From: Flavobacterium sp. N2038
GTDB lineage: Bacteria; Bacteroidota; Bacteroidia; Flavobacteriales; Flavobacteriaceae
NCBI RefSeq assembly: GCF_025947185.1
Contig: NZ_CP110001.1
Span: 1,922,001 to 1,986,000, forward strand
Reading direction: 5' to 3'
Length of the DNA: 64,000 nucleotides
Under the pieces are notes generated by a model. It had not been told where the DNA came from. It saw only the letters and a list, made by a program, of their open reading frames with translations, and ran no database searches. The first letter of the stretch is position 1; every line of letters starts with the position of its first letter. Both the position numbers and the translations under genes were made by a program. This document shows positions 16,850-26,300 of this stretch, in pieces.

Positions 16850-17968
16850 ATGAAACAAGCAATTATCAATGCTATTGTGCATACGGGAGATGACATAATT
16901 GAAAATGGAGTCGTAATAATTGAAAACGGAGTCATTATTTCGATACAAAAAGAAATTCCAAATGATATTAAGCAAATTGATTTGAGAGGAAAGCATCTTG
17001 CAGCAGGATTTATAGATATTCAGATTAATGGAGGAGAAAAGTATTATTTTAGTCAGACTCCAAACGAAGAAACTATTCAGGATATTTATGATGCCAGCTT
17101 GAAATATGGTACAACGCATGTTTTACCGTGTTTAATTTCATCTTCAAGAGAAACCATTTTAAAAGGTATTGAAGCGGTTCGTGATTATATGAAAAAGCAT
17201 CAAAATGGTGTTATCGGAATGCATTTGGAAGGACCATTTTTAAATCCCCTAAGACGTGGTGCGCATAGCATTGATCAGGTTAGAAAGCCAACCAACGAAG
17301 AGCTTGAAGAAATAATCAGAAAAGGAAAAGATGTTATAAAAGTTATTACGATCGCTCCGGAATGTTTTACAGAAGAACAGTTAAATATGTTGCTTGAAAG
17401 CGGAATTACTATTTCTATTGGACATTCAACGGTTACACATAAAGATGCACAGTTTTATTTTTCAAAGGGAATTAATCTTGTTACGCATTTGTTTAATGCC
17501 ATGACACAATTTGGTCATCGTGAACCTGGATTAGTAGGAGCTGTTTTTGAAAATGAAGATGTTTATGCACCCGTTATTTTAGATGGTGCCCATTGTGATT
17601 ATGCGGCTGCAAGAGTGGCGTATAAGTTGAAACAGGAGAAATTCTTTTTGATTAGCGATGCTACATTTTTAGGTAGAAAAGTAACCAATTTTAGATGGGA
17701 TAATTTTGATGCTCATTTAGAAAACGGATTTTATAGAAATGAAGATGGAAATCTGGCTGGAGCTACAATATCAATGTTAGAGGCAGTACAAAATGCCTAT
17801 AATAATCTAAATGTTTCAGCCGATGAAGCAGTAAAGATGGCTACCACAAGAGTTGCTTCGGCAATTGGGATGCAAAATAAAGTAGGGAAAATTAAATCTG
17901 GTTTTCCGGCCAGTTTTGTTCAGTTCAATGCCAATTTATCTGAAATTGAAACATTAAATTTTTCTTGA
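16850..17968 (+). CDS. nagA: N-acetylglucosamine-6-phosphate deacetylase
   Basis: 372 aa, full length for the family. Amidohydrolase metal ligands are visible: E127 in HLEGPF, H192 in IGHST and H213 in THLFNAM, with catalytic D270 in LISDAT. It removes the acetyl group from GlcNAc-6-phosphate, giving glucosamine-6-phosphate for cell-wall recycling or glycolysis. No nagB or sugar transporter is nearby, so it stands alone between terminators. Confidence 0.95.
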   Translation: MKQAIINAIVHTGDDIIENGVVIIENGVIISIQKEIPNDIKQIDLRGKHLAAGFIDIQINGGEKYYFSQTPNEETIQDIYDASLKYGTTHVLPCLISSSRETILKGIEAVRDYMKKHQNGVIGMHLEGPFLNPLRRGAHSIDQVRKPTNEELEEIIRKGKDVIKVITIAPECFTEEQLNMLLESGITISIGHSTVTHKDAQFYFSKGINLVTHLFNAMTQFGHREPGLVGAVFENEDVYAPVILDGAHCDYAAARVAYKLKQEKFFLISDATFLGRKVTNFRWDNFDAHLENGFYRNEDGNLAGATISMLEAVQNAYNNLNVSADEAVKMATTRVASAIGMQNKVGKIKSGFPASFVQFNANLSEIETLNFS

Positions 17969-17999
17969 GCCTATTTGTAAAATGATTAATAAAAAATTG

Positions 18000-18036
18000 T
18001 CCAGTCTGTAGATAAATCAAAGACTGGATTTTTTTT
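18000..18036 (+). terminator. Rho-independent terminator after nagA
   Basis: TCCAGTCT pairs with AGACTGGA around a 13-nt loop, followed by eight T. Confidence 0.9.
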
Positions 18037-18334
18037 GCTTAATATTTAGCTTTTTGATCGCTTATTTTATTGTCACGGAGGCTTTGACTTTGTATACTTT
18101 TTTTGGAGCACTCTTCGTAATAACAGAATCATATATGAGACTGATTTTTAAAGGACTAAAATAATAAAGACAAAAATGAGTTAATTATAACTACATCGTT
18201 TTAAAATGAAATGGTTTAAAAAGCCTGTTTTGAATAGCATCCAAATTAAAACTTTTCTGTCAATAGACTTGCATTTTGCAGGCTTATTGATAGTTTTGTA
18301 CTAAATATTCCCAAATTTTTTACCTACTTAACCT
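18037..18334 (+). other. Intergenic region between the nagA terminator and the metzincin gene
   Basis: It holds no visible gene. Apart from the promoter at 18269-18298, listed separately, no repeat or structured element was seen. Confidence 0.5.
18269..18298 (+). promoter_or_regulatory. Bacteroidota-type promoter of the metzincin/propeller pair
   Basis: TTG at 18269-18271, 19-bp spacer, then the perfect -7 element TAGTTTTG at 18291-18298. It lies about 36 bp before the ATG of the lipoprotein gene at 18335, giving a leader of about 30 nt. Confidence 0.7.
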
Positions 18335-19558
18335 ATGAAAAAAAACACGCATTATTTTTTACTTGCCTTGTTTTCAAGTATTTTTTTTAGCTGTAGTGAT
18401 CACGACATCGATGGTGATTTGTATCAGCCCAATTATTTGCCCAGCATAGATGCTACAAACCTGCCAAAGGAGAATCGGCCAATGACGATGTTTGAAGATG
18501 CTGAAAGTCCTTCAAAAATGTATGACAATGCAGACCGTTGGTTTAGAGTTAATCAGCCCCTTCAAATTATTCAAAAAGGAAAAGATTCTGTACAAGTATC
18601 ACTTTACTCTCCAGTTGGACTTTCAGATGTCAAGATTTATGCAAAATTGCCTAATTACGAGAAGCGATTTTTAATTTACAACTTTACAAAAATCCCTGCC
18701 TTTCACAGATCGTTTCATAAAATTCCAATGACAACCGGAAAAAATGACTATTTGTTAGAAACAGGAAACACCGTTACAATTGATAAAATTGATGGTTTTT
18801 CTTCTGGAGCTGTTGAATTTTCAGTTGAATCTGAAGATCCGTTATTTCAGAAATTCAAAAAAATAAAATCATCACATTTAGTTCGTTTCAGCGACTCTTA
18901 TCATACGAATGAATTAGGGAAATATCTGCCGATGAATCCTGTATTGGCCAAAGAAGCGATCACGATGATTATTAATTATTCTTATGCATTAAGTCATCCT
19001 TTGTACTACAGTACTTTTGTCAATTTTGATAAATACAAGCAAGAACAGGCAGCAACGGCAGGAACAGCTGTAAATGGTGCTTTAAATTGGCATGGAAATG
19101 CAGAAGATACAAATGGAGTTTACGATTATCTGACTAAAGAGGAAATTGAAAAAATATATCTGAATTATCTGGATGGCCGTAACCTGAATATGGCAATGGT
19201 TGGTGGTGATTCTGCCTGGGGTGGAGGAGCTTTGGCCTCACAATGGGAATCTGGTTATGTAACCGGACATTGGTTAGGCGAAATGTCGGTTTGGTCACAT
19301 GAATATTCACATCATATTGGTTTTAGCCATTCGAGCAATTTAGCAAATAGTGGCGAAGGAGGAGGGCAGCAGGAAATGTTGACTCATTTTTATAAATATT
19401 TAATTTATTTAAATGACCTTCCTTTTACAGATCCGGAGGTTTTAAAAGGATGGACAAAAACAGCTTATTTAACCGGAACGTACAAGAAACCAGTATTTAC
19501 TATTAATCCAAAAAATCCGTTTTTACTGAAATATAAAGGTGAAGGAAAATGGAAATAA
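18335..19558 (+). CDS. Metzincin-like zinc metallopeptidase lipoprotein
   Basis: 407 aa. Lipoprotein signal with Cys at residue 20 (FFSC). The C-terminal third carries H322-E-Y-S-H326-H-I-G-F-S-H332, an exact HExxHxxGxxH metzincin zinc site. M348 in QQEML is a possible Met-turn. The region between about residues 60 and 140 is beta-rich (SVQVSLYSPVGLSDVKIYAK). I do not recognise a named family. A surface protease that acts with the following propeller lipoprotein is likely. It has its own promoter and a tight junction with the next gene. Confidence 0.75.
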   Translation: MKKNTHYFLLALFSSIFFSCSDHDIDGDLYQPNYLPSIDATNLPKENRPMTMFEDAESPSKMYDNADRWFRVNQPLQIIQKGKDSVQVSLYSPVGLSDVKIYAKLPNYEKRFLIYNFTKIPAFHRSFHKIPMTTGKNDYLLETGNTVTIDKIDGFSSGAVEFSVESEDPLFQKFKKIKSSHLVRFSDSYHTNELGKYLPMNPVLAKEAITMIINYSYALSHPLYYSTFVNFDKYKQEQAATAGTAVNGALNWHGNAEDTNGVYDYLTKEEIEKIYLNYLDGRNLNMAMVGGDSAWGGGALASQWESGYVTGHWLGEMSVWSHEYSHHIGFSHSSNLANSGEGGGQQEMLTHFYKYLIYLNDLPFTDPEVLKGWTKTAYLTGTYKKPVFTINPKNPFLLKYKGEGKWK

Positions 19559-19572
19559 AATATAAAATCAAG

Positions 19573-20583
19573 ATGAAGAATATTTTGCCCTTAATTCTAA
19601 TGCTTTGTTTTTTTACCAATTGCAGTAAAGATTCTTTGAGCATGGAACCTACAAACTACGATTATTATTATCCAAGTGATGAAGCCTCTATAACAGAAAA
19701 ACAAATTGGTGATGGCAAAGGAACGCTGGACCCAAGAGGAATTGCAGTTTCTAATGATAAGTTATATGTATGTAATGGCGATGTACTGGAGGTTTTTAAC
19801 GCTGTTACTTTAGCACATCTAAAAACAATTACCAATTATATAAAAGGAACTACCACAATCCCGCTTACCAATCTTACGTCTATTAGTATTGATAACGGAC
19901 GTATTTATCTTGGAAGTACTGATTCAAGATTATTTGTAATGGATGAAGCAACCACACTTGGAATTAGTACAGTAGGAAACGGACAATGGTGGCAGACTTT
20001 TGTGCACGTTTTTGGTGTTGTTGTTAAAGACGGATTGGTATTTGTAAAAGAAAAAGAAAAATCAATTAAAGTATTTGAAACATCACAAATTACCGATACA
20101 AGCAATTGGAATATTGTGCCAATTGCAAAATTAAATACTTTAAACGGCTACACCGAAATTTATTCTATGGGTGTTATCTCCGGGAATTTGGTTGTAGCGG
20201 GAAGAGATGCAAAAAGCTATTTGTATTATGATATCGCAAATATTAAAGCTAACGCAGCAAACTCGCTTACAACACCAATAGAACCTGTAAAAGCACCATT
20301 TTCAGACATAAAACCAGTTTCGGTTCTTTTTAATGCGGATTGGGCAATTACTTCAGAAAATGAAGGAAGTGTTTCTTATTTAAGAATTTATCCAAAAGAC
20401 GAATTCAATAATAAAAACTACAAAGCCATTATTAATGCTTCAGATGTTATGGGACAAAACTCATTTGGTACTATTGTAGGTACTGCACAATTAAACGATC
20501 GTATTTTTCTGTCGGACAATACGAATAAAAAAATCAGAGTTATTAAACTGAATAAATCTACCATTGCTGAGCAGAAGAATTAG
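19573..20583 (+). CDS. Beta-propeller-like lipoprotein
   Basis: 336 aa from the ATG at 19573. An earlier in-frame ATG at 19549 would overlap the previous gene and add eight charged residues before the signal. Lipobox FFTNC with Cys at residue 17 of this start. Repeated blades resembling NHL/YVTN propellers are visible (GIAVSNDKLYVCNGDVLEVFN, SISIDNGRIYLGSTDSRLFVMD, VVKDGLVFVKEKEKSIKVFE). The likely role is protein-protein or ligand binding at the cell surface, probably partner of the co-transcribed metzincin. No catalytic residues were recognised. Confidence 0.7.
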   Translation: MKNILPLILMLCFFTNCSKDSLSMEPTNYDYYYPSDEASITEKQIGDGKGTLDPRGIAVSNDKLYVCNGDVLEVFNAVTLAHLKTITNYIKGTTTIPLTNLTSISIDNGRIYLGSTDSRLFVMDEATTLGISTVGNGQWWQTFVHVFGVVVKDGLVFVKEKEKSIKVFETSQITDTSNWNIVPIAKLNTLNGYTEIYSMGVISGNLVVAGRDAKSYLYYDIANIKANAANSLTTPIEPVKAPFSDIKPVSVLFNADWAITSENEGSVSYLRIYPKDEFNNKNYKAIINASDVMGQNSFGTIVGTAQLNDRIFLSDNTNKKIRVIKLNKSTIAEQKN

Positions 20584-20610
20584 ATAAATCTTATATAGAT
20601 TTTGATTTTA

Positions 20611-20647
20611 AAAAAGCCTGTAAACTTATTGTTTACAGGCTTTTTTT
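20611..20647 (+). terminator. Rho-independent terminator, copy 1 of a repeated hairpin
   Basis: AAAAAGCCTGTAAAC, loop TTATT, then GTTTACAGGC and a T-run. The same 15-bp stem with other loops recurs at 22261, 31333 and 32283. Confidence 0.9.
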
Positions 20648-20787
20648 ATGGGCTTGTTGGACTAGGGGGATCGCGTTTTTGCTGCACTAATATTTGCAAT
20701 TCTAAATTTTTAAAAACAATAGTTGTTCGTTATTTTACAATTTTCTGCTTTTTGGAATGAGTTACTTTGTTTAAAAATAGTATAAAA

Positions 20788-21234
20788 ATGAAAAGAAAAC
20801 TTATTTTAAGCGGAATGTTGATGCTTACCTTTTGGTGTAATGCACAAACTACAGAACCAGATTTGAAAGCTGTTCGAAAAGCGATAGAAGCAAGCAATGC
20901 TATCTATGCCGATTTAGCGAACAAAAATGACGGATCTATTCTTACGAGGTATACAGATGATGCCTGTCTTTACCCTCCCAATGCTGCACCACTTTGCGGA
21001 AAGGCACAAATAGTCTCATTTTTTAAAGGCGGACCTCAGGTACATGTTAAATTTACGATCCAACACCTGTATGGAGATGGAAAAACATCTGTAACAGAGG
21101 AAAGTTATTATGAAATGACAGATATGGAAGGAAAAAAACTAGATGATGGAAAAGTAATTGTAATTTGGAAAAACACAAAAAACGGTTGGAAAATGCATCG
21201 TGATATGTTCAGTAGTAACCATCCTGCGAAGTAA
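20788..21234 (+). CDS. Secreted SnoaL/DUF4440-like protein
   Basis: 148 aa from the ATG at 20788. A longer frame starts with a non-signal heptapeptide at 20767. Signal peptide MKRKLILSGMLMLTFWCNAQ, then a cone-shaped NTF2-like domain (AIEASNAIYADLANKNDGSILTRY, ending VIWKNTKNGWKMHRDMFSS). Such domains bind or turn over small molecules, and the substrate cannot be read from the sequence. Its stop codon is 2 bp from the convergent AraC gene, and there is no terminator between them. Confidence 0.75.
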   Translation: MKRKLILSGMLMLTFWCNAQTTEPDLKAVRKAIEASNAIYADLANKNDGSILTRYTDDACLYPPNAAPLCGKAQIVSFFKGGPQVHVKFTIQHLYGDGKTSVTEESYYEMTDMEGKKLDDGKVIVIWKNTKNGWKMHRDMFSSNHPAK

Positions 21235-21236
21235 TT

Positions 21237-22055
21237 TTAGAAACCAATATTAACAGCCTGTTGAAAATCGGTATCATTTTTTATCAGCGATTGTCTACAG
21301 GCTGATGGTGTTATCCCTGTAAATTTTCTGAATTCTTTTATAAAATGTGCCTGGTCATAATATCCACAGTCGTAAGCTATTGTAGTTAATGATTCAGTCG
21401 TATTAAGCACCAGTTGCAGGCTTTTATTAAATCGTGTTACAGAAGTTAACGCTCCCGGGCTAATCCCAATATTTGACAGATAAAGTTTTTGGATATACCT
21501 TTCTGATAGTCCTGAATGTTCAGACAGGGAAGATAAATCTAATGACTGATGATTAGAATATAGTTCCTGACTAAGATTTAGAATTGTAGAGACTTTCTTT
21601 AATCGTGTTTCATTTTTTTTGAGCTGCTGGAGTAAATAGTTTTCTAAGATTTTGATTTTGGAGTCAAGTTTAGGTGTCTCCATGATACGATCATATAGGT
21701 CTCTGTTTTCAGCCAATGCTACGTCGTACATATCAGTAGCGTAATTTGTGAATTCAGACAATGGATCAGAGAAAAATAGAGCACTGGCATGCGGATAAAT
21801 ACGTGCTATAAGTACCGATGTTCCCTGTGATACTGTAAGACGTGTTGGTAAAGTTAGATGGCCTAATAATTCTATGGCCGGAGTATCTTTTCGTTTGCCA
21901 TTGATAATTGTTGCTGCCGCTCCTCCAGATATGTTTATAACCAAGTCAACATAACCACTTGGATAAAACACCTCGTTAACAAGATTCTTGTCAATAGTAA
22001 CGAGGGTATAGTTTTTTATATACGGTGCTAAACTGGTGCAAGGTAAAATTTGCAT
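21237..22055 (-). CDS. AraC-family transcriptional regulator
   Basis: 272 aa. The C-terminal two-helix-turn-helix domain (about 165-260) contains DLSSLSEHSGLSERYIQKLY and the second motif AYDCGYYDQAHFIKEFRKFTGITPS. The N-terminal half (LPCTSLAPYIKNYTLVTI, PSGYVDLVINISG) matches the DUF6597-type sensor often fused to this domain. Effector and target are unknown. It is convergent with, not divergent from, the SnoaL-like gene. Confidence 0.92.
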   Translation of the reverse strand: MQILPCTSLAPYIKNYTLVTIDKNLVNEVFYPSGYVDLVINISGGAAATIINGKRKDTPAIELLGHLTLPTRLTVSQGTSVLIARIYPHASALFFSDPLSEFTNYATDMYDVALAENRDLYDRIMETPKLDSKIKILENYLLQQLKKNETRLKKVSTILNLSQELYSNHQSLDLSSLSEHSGLSERYIQKLYLSNIGISPGALTSVTRFNKSLQLVLNTTESLTTIAYDCGYYDQAHFIKEFRKFTGITPSACRQSLIKNDTDFQQAVNIGF

Positions 22056-22260
22056 AGGATTGTTCGTCGTATTTTAAATAGTAGTCTGTTGATTTTTAGC
22101 CAGTTCTAAATTAAGAATAAATATAATATACTCTGTTGTAAATGATTAAAAAATGTATTTTTTCTGACAAGCTACTTGATTAAACTGTTGAACACAGAAA
22201 TTACATTATCCGGACAGCAATTAGATTAGATGGAAGAACAACAAAAAGGGACAAAAAAAC

Positions 22261-22296
22261 AAAAAGCCTGTAAACAAATAGTTTACAGGCTTTTTT
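22261..22296 (+). terminator. Hairpin terminator, copy 2 of the repeated stem
   Basis: The same 15-bp stem as at 20611 with loop AAATA. It lies downstream of the frameshifted minus-strand gene and upstream of the AraC start, so it can serve the gene at 22354-22886 when read on the minus strand. Confidence 0.85.
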
Positions 22297-22353
22297 GAAT
22301 TGAGTTGCGTTTTAATTAAATATTTTTTTCCTAGATATTCTTCGTTTAATTTT

Positions 22354-22886
22354 TTATTTTTCCACTTTTAGACCTGTGATATTATATTTTGCAATTAGTC
22401 CGAAAACAATTCTTTTGCCTAAAGTACTATCTTCTTTAGAATGTACTCCAAAAGCATCATTTGTTTGAACAAAAATTCCTCCCATGATTCTATTGTCATT
22501 GCTGTTATAAGCATGAAGACCCAATCCTAATACAGTATTGTTTTTTAAAGAATCACTATGATCATAAATTCTGTGACGGATGTATGGGTTGATATTTATG
22601 TATATATTGGACAATGTTGAGTCGGTAGTATTTGGACTTTCTTTTAGAGACAATAGATAAACATAATCACAATTTATATCATATCTAATAAAGGAATCAA
22701 ACGTTCCTGATAGCGCCTTTACTTCTGATACTGCTGTAAATTGACCTTCTGTTATGGTAGAATCTAATTTCTGAAATTTAAAAGTTGTAGGAATCCATCC
22801 ATTTTATTTGAAATAGCTACTTCAAGGTTCGATAAATAATTAGAATATAGAATAAAAGTAAGCTGTCGTTTACAGTTGGAGTCCAT
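22354..22886 (-). pseudogene. Hypothetical protein gene broken by a one-base frameshift
   Basis: An ATG at 22886 opens the frame MDSNCKRQLTFILYSNYLSN, which runs to LEVAISNK and soon stops. From about 22801 the next frame continues without a break (NGWIPTTFKFQKLDS through to GLKVEK at 22354). The switch falls in a T4 run on the plus strand (22802-22805), where one lost base explains it. The combined product would be about 178 aa, beta-rich and of unknown family. A sequencing error or a real lesion are both possible. Confidence 0.6.
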
Positions 22887-23376
22887 ATTTTATGATGAAT
22901 TTTTTAGTTGTTTTTAAGTAAAAGATTAACTGCATTGACTTATTTGAAATGAAAATTTGGTATGCATATAAATGAATTGTAGCTCTGATTTTTCATGTTA
23001 AAAAAAAAGTAATGTTTTGATTGTTAGTATTTTGTAATTTACTATTTTTACAGTAAATCAATTAAAAGTAGGATTTTTATTAAAATAATTTATTACGTAT
23101 AAGAACTCTTCTTTTAAACTTTTACATCTTAAATAACTTGTTTCTTTAAGAGATATAATATGGACTGAGCTTTAAAAACATGTTGTTTTAAAGTGATTTG
23201 TAATTACCTATTTTTTTACGATATCGATTTGTTAGTTAAAGCCATTTATTTATCATTTCCCTGATAAATTTAAAAGATGTTAAAAGAAACATTTGATTAT
23301 TTGCCTCATTTTTTGCCTCTATTTTTTTGTTTCCGATTAGTTAAATTGTTCAATAATCATAAAATAATTGAGACTT
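22887..23376 (+). other. Long AT-rich intergenic region before the repeat-protein gene
   Basis: About 490 bp with no coding potential seen on either strand and no clear TAnnTTTG promoter or hairpin. It probably holds the regulatory region of the three-gene surface cluster that starts at 23377. The last 100 bp is very T-rich, and candidate -7 elements such as TATTTTTTTG have wrong spacing. Confidence 0.4.
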
Positions 23377-26300
23377 ATGAAGAATAAATTACTTTCATTG
23401 TTTTTACTTTTTGGTATTTATACGGCTTACGCTCAGGTTGGTATTGGAACACCAATGCCTAATGCTTCAGCTCAGTTAGAAGTTGTAGCAACTGATAAAG
23501 GGGTATTAATTCCCAGGATTAATTTGACAGGTTCGACGGATATTACTACAATTAAGAATGGCAATGCAAATAGCCTATTAATATTCAATATAGCTAATAC
23601 ATCAGATGTAAAACCAGGATATTATTATTGGTATGACAACAAATGGAACAGAGTTGTTATATCAGATGAAATTACAGCAAGCCCGGGAACTGTTATTTAC
23701 AACCCGGTTAATCAGCAGTTTAGTTATGTTGATGCTTCAGGAAACATGCAATCGCTCGATTTTAATGCGATTGTAAAAGCTAATGAAACTATAACAACCC
23801 AATCTCAGAATTTGACTTCGGGAGCAATAACCTATACGAATGAAGCAGGTACAGTAGTTACTTCACAAGTTGTAAGTACAGATCCCAATAATATTTTGAC
23901 AGCTGGAATAGACGGAGGAGCTTTATTGACGCCATCTGTACTTTCAACAATAACAACAGTTTCTAATACAAGTTTAGGAAATGATTTAAGTACTACCGTA
24001 AACGGGGTAGCGGGAGCAGCAGTTCCAATTATTAATACAAATGCTACATCATTAACAGGAGCGAGTTTGCTTACCACAGTAAATGGTGTTGCAAGTACAG
24101 CATTGGACTTAACACCGGCAATTGCAGCGGGTACAACAAATGCTTTATCTGCTACTAATGGTAGTTTAATATCAACGGTAAACGGAGTAGCTACAACACC
24201 AGGTGTGCCAGTTTTAATATCGGCAGAGAATGCTTTAACGGTTATAGACGGAAATACCCGTTTAGGAGGAACACTCATCATTCCCACATCCATAAATACA
24301 GATGCAGCCAATACTTTAGCTGTTACTGGTTTGCAAACAGGAGCTTTAACAGATAATATAGTTGTAGCAGATGCTACTACGGGGGTTTTAAAAACAATAG
24401 TACCAAGTTCCATAATTCCGGTAACAACAGTTTCTAATACAAGTTTAGGAAATGATTTAAGCACTATCGTAAACGGAGTAGCCGGAGCTGCAGTTCCAAT
24501 TATTAATACAAATGCTACATCATTAACAGGAGTGAGTTTGCTTACCACAGTAAATGGTGTTGCAAGTACGGCATTAGATTTAACTCCAGCCATCGCAGCG
24601 GGACAAACCATTACTAATTTAGCACAAGATCCTGCCAGTGGTCTGATAACTTATACAAATGAAAATGCTGTTAATCAAACCGCAGTTGTAACAAGTGCTG
24701 ATGCTACAAATATTTTAGAAGTTGGAACAGACGGAGGAAGTTTATTGACTCCGGCAGCTATTACGAGTGCTACAACAGTTTCAAATGCTAGTTTAGCTAA
24801 TAATTCAACCGTAACAGTAAATGGAGTAACTAGTACAGGAGCTCCAATTGTGAACAGCAATGCGACTTCACTAACCGGAACAAGTTTAACTACGACAGTA
24901 AACGGAGTTGCAAGTACAGCATTAGATTTAACTCCAGCCATTGCAAGTGCTACAACAGTTTCAAATGCTAGTTTGGCTAATAATTCAACCGTAACAGTAA
25001 ATGGGGTAACTAGCACGGGAGCTCCAATTGTGAATAGCAATGCGACTTCGCTAAGCGGGACAAGTTTAATTACTACTGTGAACGGAGTTGCAAGTACGGC
25101 ATTGGACTTAACTCCAGCCATCGCAGCGGGACAAACCCTTACTAATTTAACACAAGATCCTGCCAGTGGTCTGATAACTTATACAAATGAAAATGCTGTT
25201 GATCAAACCGCAGTTGTAACAAGTGCTGATGCTACAAATATTTTAGAAGTTGGAACAGACGGAGGAAGTTTATTGACTCCGGCAGCTATTGCAAGTGCTA
25301 CAACAGTTTCAAATGCAAGTTTGGCTAATAATTCAACCGTAACGGTAAATGGAGTAACTAGCACGGGAGCTGCAATTGTGAACAGCAATGCGACTTCATT
25401 AAGTGGAACAAGTTTAATTACTACTGTGAACGGAATTGCAAGTACGGCATTGGACTTAACTCCTGCAATTGCAGCGGGACAAACCCTTACTAATTTAGCA
25501 CAAGATCCTGCCAGTGGTCTGATAACTTATACAAATGAAAATGCTGTTGATCAAACCGCAGTTGTAACAAGTACTGATGCTACAAATATTTTAGAAGTTG
25601 GAACAGACGGAGGAAGTTTATTGACTCCGGCAGCTATTACAAGTGCTACAACAGTTTCAAATGCAAGTTTAGCTAATAATTCAACCGTAACGGTAAATGG
25701 AGTAACTAGCACGGGAGCTCCAATTGTGAATAGCAATGCGACTTCACTAACCGGAACAAGCTTAATTACGACAGTAAATGGAGTTGCAAGTACGGCATTA
25801 GATTTAACACCTGCAATTGCAGCGGGTACAACAAATACTTTATCTGCTACTAATGGTAGTTTAATATCAACGGTAAACGGAGTAGCTACAACACCAGGTG
25901 TGCCAGTTTTAATATCGGCAGAGAATGCTTTAACGGTTATAGACGGAAATACCCGCTTAGGAGGAACACTCATCATTCCAACATCCATAAATACAGATGC
26001 CGCCAATACTTTAGCTGTTACTGGTTTACAAACAGGAGCTTTAACAGATAATATAGTTGTAGCGGATGTTACTACGGGGGTTTTAAAAACAATAGTACCA
26101 GGTTCCATAATTCCGGCAACAACAGTTTCTAATACAAGTTTAGGAAATGATTTAAGCACTACCGTAAACGGAGTAGCCGGAGCAGCAGTTCCAATTATTA
26201 ATACAAATGCTACATCATTAACAGGAGCAAGTTTGCTTACCACAGTAAATGGCGTTTCAAGTACTGCATTGGACTTAACACCGGCAATTGCAGCGGGAGA

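Noticed and set aside
22354..22653. 99-aa frame MSLKES... as a complete gene
   Set aside because: Its first codon is TTG and the coding pattern continues upstream in the same frame; it is the end of the longer frameshifted gene.
23832..26243. Long antisense frames inside the repeat gene (259, 148, 61 and 230 aa)
   Set aside because: They repeat the same Val/Pro/Thr-rich text as mirror images of the fibre repeats, have no start context or promoter, and arise from codon bias of the sense gene.
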